A stretch of DNA of 64,000 nt from Brachypodium distachyon (lineage: Eukaryota > Streptophyta > Magnoliopsida > Poales > Poaceae). Both the position numbers and the translations under genes were made by a program. Positions within the stretch are counted from its first letter, which is position 1. Each line of letters starts with the position of its first letter. The stretch is from assembly GCF_000005505.3 (NCBI RefSeq), contig NC_016133.3, positions 19,778,001 through 19,842,000 of the forward strand, in the 5' to 3' direction. Under the pieces are notes generated by a model, which made no database searches, was not told where the DNA came from, and saw only the letters and a list, made by a program, of their open reading frames with translations. Positions 62,377 through 64,000 of this stretch are shown here, one piece after another.

Positions 62377-63440
62377 AGTGGTAAACTTTTATTGCATCCT
62401 AGTTATCTCCTTGCCAGTATAGTTATCGCTCATCACATGTACAGCTTGTCTGATGCTTGATAATCAATTATTGTAAATTGTAATGGCCAATTCTTCTTCA
62501 CAACTGTTTAGTACAATAGTACTAGTGGTTGTTTTGTCTGCACTAGTACTAAATAGGTAATGAAGCTGATCAGGAACATAAATGTGACCTATTTCCTTTT
62601 CTGTGCCGGTTGCCAGATTATCAGGCAGGTAAAAGGTAGGTAGGGTCTTGCAGACTATGTTTAGCATACAAATCCACGATTTAGAAGCCTTGATCACGGA
62701 ACCGCAAAATCACTAGATCATCTCAATTAATTTGGCGTAATGGTTTACATTATGAAGCTAACTGAGAAATGATACAAGTTTAAATTCAGTTTACGTTCGG
62801 TCGCAAAAAAACAAAAACGTCAGTGTACCTTGGGATAGTTAAGCATGACTTATTTTGCCCACCTTTCTTCTCATAGATATATAAGGAGGCAGTAATGCTT
62901 TTTTTGGTCATACTCATGACTATGATGTTGATTTCTTCTCATAGATATATAAGGAGGCAGTGTATCTGGTATAGTTGCAAATAAGAGCCTGAATGATTGC
63001 TCTTAATAGTACGAGCAATCTATATCCTGTGTATGATATGTGAAAAATAGAAGTAACGAGCTTGATTCAAGTGCTCAGCTGTTTGGCCAAGGCGCCAGCA
63101 ATACCAAGAAAAGCTAGTATTATGCTTGGTCTGGAATTAGCATCGTGAGATCAAATAAGAGATGGACACCCTTGTTATTATGAGAGTTTAAATTCTGTAC
63201 ATTCCTCAATTACAATTCTCCAGGGTTTGAGCAAACGACATATTTTGTTTTAGGATGGCAGATGATATATTCTTAGTTTGTTGAAAGTCTAACAAGACTG
63301 GCTTGATTTGTTTTCCTTCCTGCAGTAACCTAACTTAGAAACTTGTCATACTGCTAGCTACATTACGAAATCCTTCAACGGGAACAGAAAATTTTGTACG
63401 AGTCAACCTTTTGATGTTTACATGCCTCCGTTTGTTGCTA
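62377..63440. other. 3' flank of F-box gene
   Basis: Probable 3' untranslated region and intergenic sequence. A 29-bp word (TTCTTCTCATAGATATATAA...) is repeated at 62865-62893 and 62933-62961. No other gene seen. Confidence 0.5.
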
Positions 63441-64000
63441 TAATGAAAAATCTGTAGCATATTGGTTTGGTACATACCCTAGATAATTCTTGTGTTGCCA
63501 CAGCCGTAACTGGTTAGTAGTAAGTGGTTATTGTCTTCCTTGTATTGTGTCGCCTATGAGCCAACTTTTCGTTCTCTTTGAATTTCTGATCTCAACATGT
63601 CTTTTCTTTAGGCGTACAGAACTCAAGAAATCATGTAAGAAATGATGGAGTGGATACCAGAAAATATGAGGCGCAGCCACAGATTCTTAATCTCGTAGCA
63701 AAGCACGGACATTTAGCTACTAATGAAAAATCTGCAGCATATTGGTTTGGTACATACCCTAGATAATTCTTGTGTTGCCACGGTCGTAACTGGTCAAGTG
63801 GTTATTGTCTTGCTTGTATTGTGTCGCCCATCAAGCCAACTTTTCGTTCTCTTTGAATTTCTGGTCTCCACATGTCTTTTCTTTAGGTGTACAGCACTCA
63901 AGAAATCATGTAATGTAAGAAATGATGGAGTGGATACCAGAAAATTAGGAGTGGATACCAGAAAATTAGGAGTGAATACCAGAAGCAGTTTGGTGGCCAA
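63441..64000. repeat. 280-bp tandem duplication, running off the window
   Basis: TAATGAAAAATCTG(T/C)AGCAT begins at 63441 and again at 63721. About 200 bp of each copy match closely, including CCAACTTTTCGTTCTCTTTG and GAAATGATGGAGTGGATACC. The first copy then has about 75 bp not seen in the second, where a 21-bp minisatellite stands instead. Confidence 0.85.
63929..63985. repeat. 21-bp minisatellite
   Basis: AGTGGATACCAGAAAATTAG(G) starts at 63929, 63950 and 63971 (third copy AGTGAATACC, partial), a strict 21-bp period. Read on the minus strand it is open and would encode a repeated 7-residue TPNFLVS unit, but there is no other sign of a gene before the window ends. Confidence 0.85.

Overview
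The window looks like nuclear DNA of a grass, most likely a pooid such as Brachypodium or a Triticeae relative. Genes have several introns and GC-rich first exons. More than a dozen TA-flanked Stowaway MITEs with CTCCCTCCGTCC ends are present, along with an Au-type SINE and several Harbinger, hAT, LINE and LTR elements. The species is inferred from repeat style, not proved. Exon joins below come from GT/AG sites and reading-frame continuity only; no transcript or database evidence was available.

Layout. 1-8 kb is a transposon nest: a 0.9 kb Harbinger-type MITE abuts a decayed PIF/Harbinger element, whose transposase gene is split by a 3.66 kb non-autonomous LTR retrotransposon with a 5-bp target duplication. 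8-17.6 kb holds a small conserved two-exon gene (83 aa, +), a three-exon coiled-coil/Tyr-Pro-rich protein gene (358 aa, -) and several MITEs. 17.6-21.9 kb is intergenic, with a degraded F-box/DUF295-like remnant. 21.9-23.9 kb is a GPI-anchored GH17 beta-1,3-glucanase gene (+). 24.7-26.7 kb is a second short-LTR non-autonomous retroelement. 28.2-30.1 kb is an F-box/LRR/FBD gene (-) broken by two frameshifts. 32.6-44.4 kb is a complete 13-exon ubiquitin-specific protease gene (931 aa, +) whose introns hold a copia LTR and five Stowaway-type MITEs, two of them nested. 44.9-53 kb is repeat-rich: tandem repeats, a Harbinger element carrying a piece of LRR receptor kinase sequence, a chloroplast petA fragment and an Au SINE. 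53.5-60.6 kb is a 9-exon zinc alcohol dehydrogenase-like gene (396 aa, +), with a LINE inserted in intron 7. 61.2-62.4 kb is a single-exon F-box-type gene (407 aa, +). The right edge is a 280-bp tandem duplication with a 21-bp minisatellite.

Five genes look intact: the small protein, coiled-coil protein, GH17 glucanase, USP and ADH-like genes; the F-box ORF at 61.2 kb is a sixth. They do not form a pathway or cluster; the order looks like ordinary single-copy plant genes separated by transposons. I saw no CRISPR, phage, operon or convincing RNA gene. The most informative material is in the mobile elements: nested insertions with exact target-site duplications, gene-fragment capture and organelle DNA transfer.
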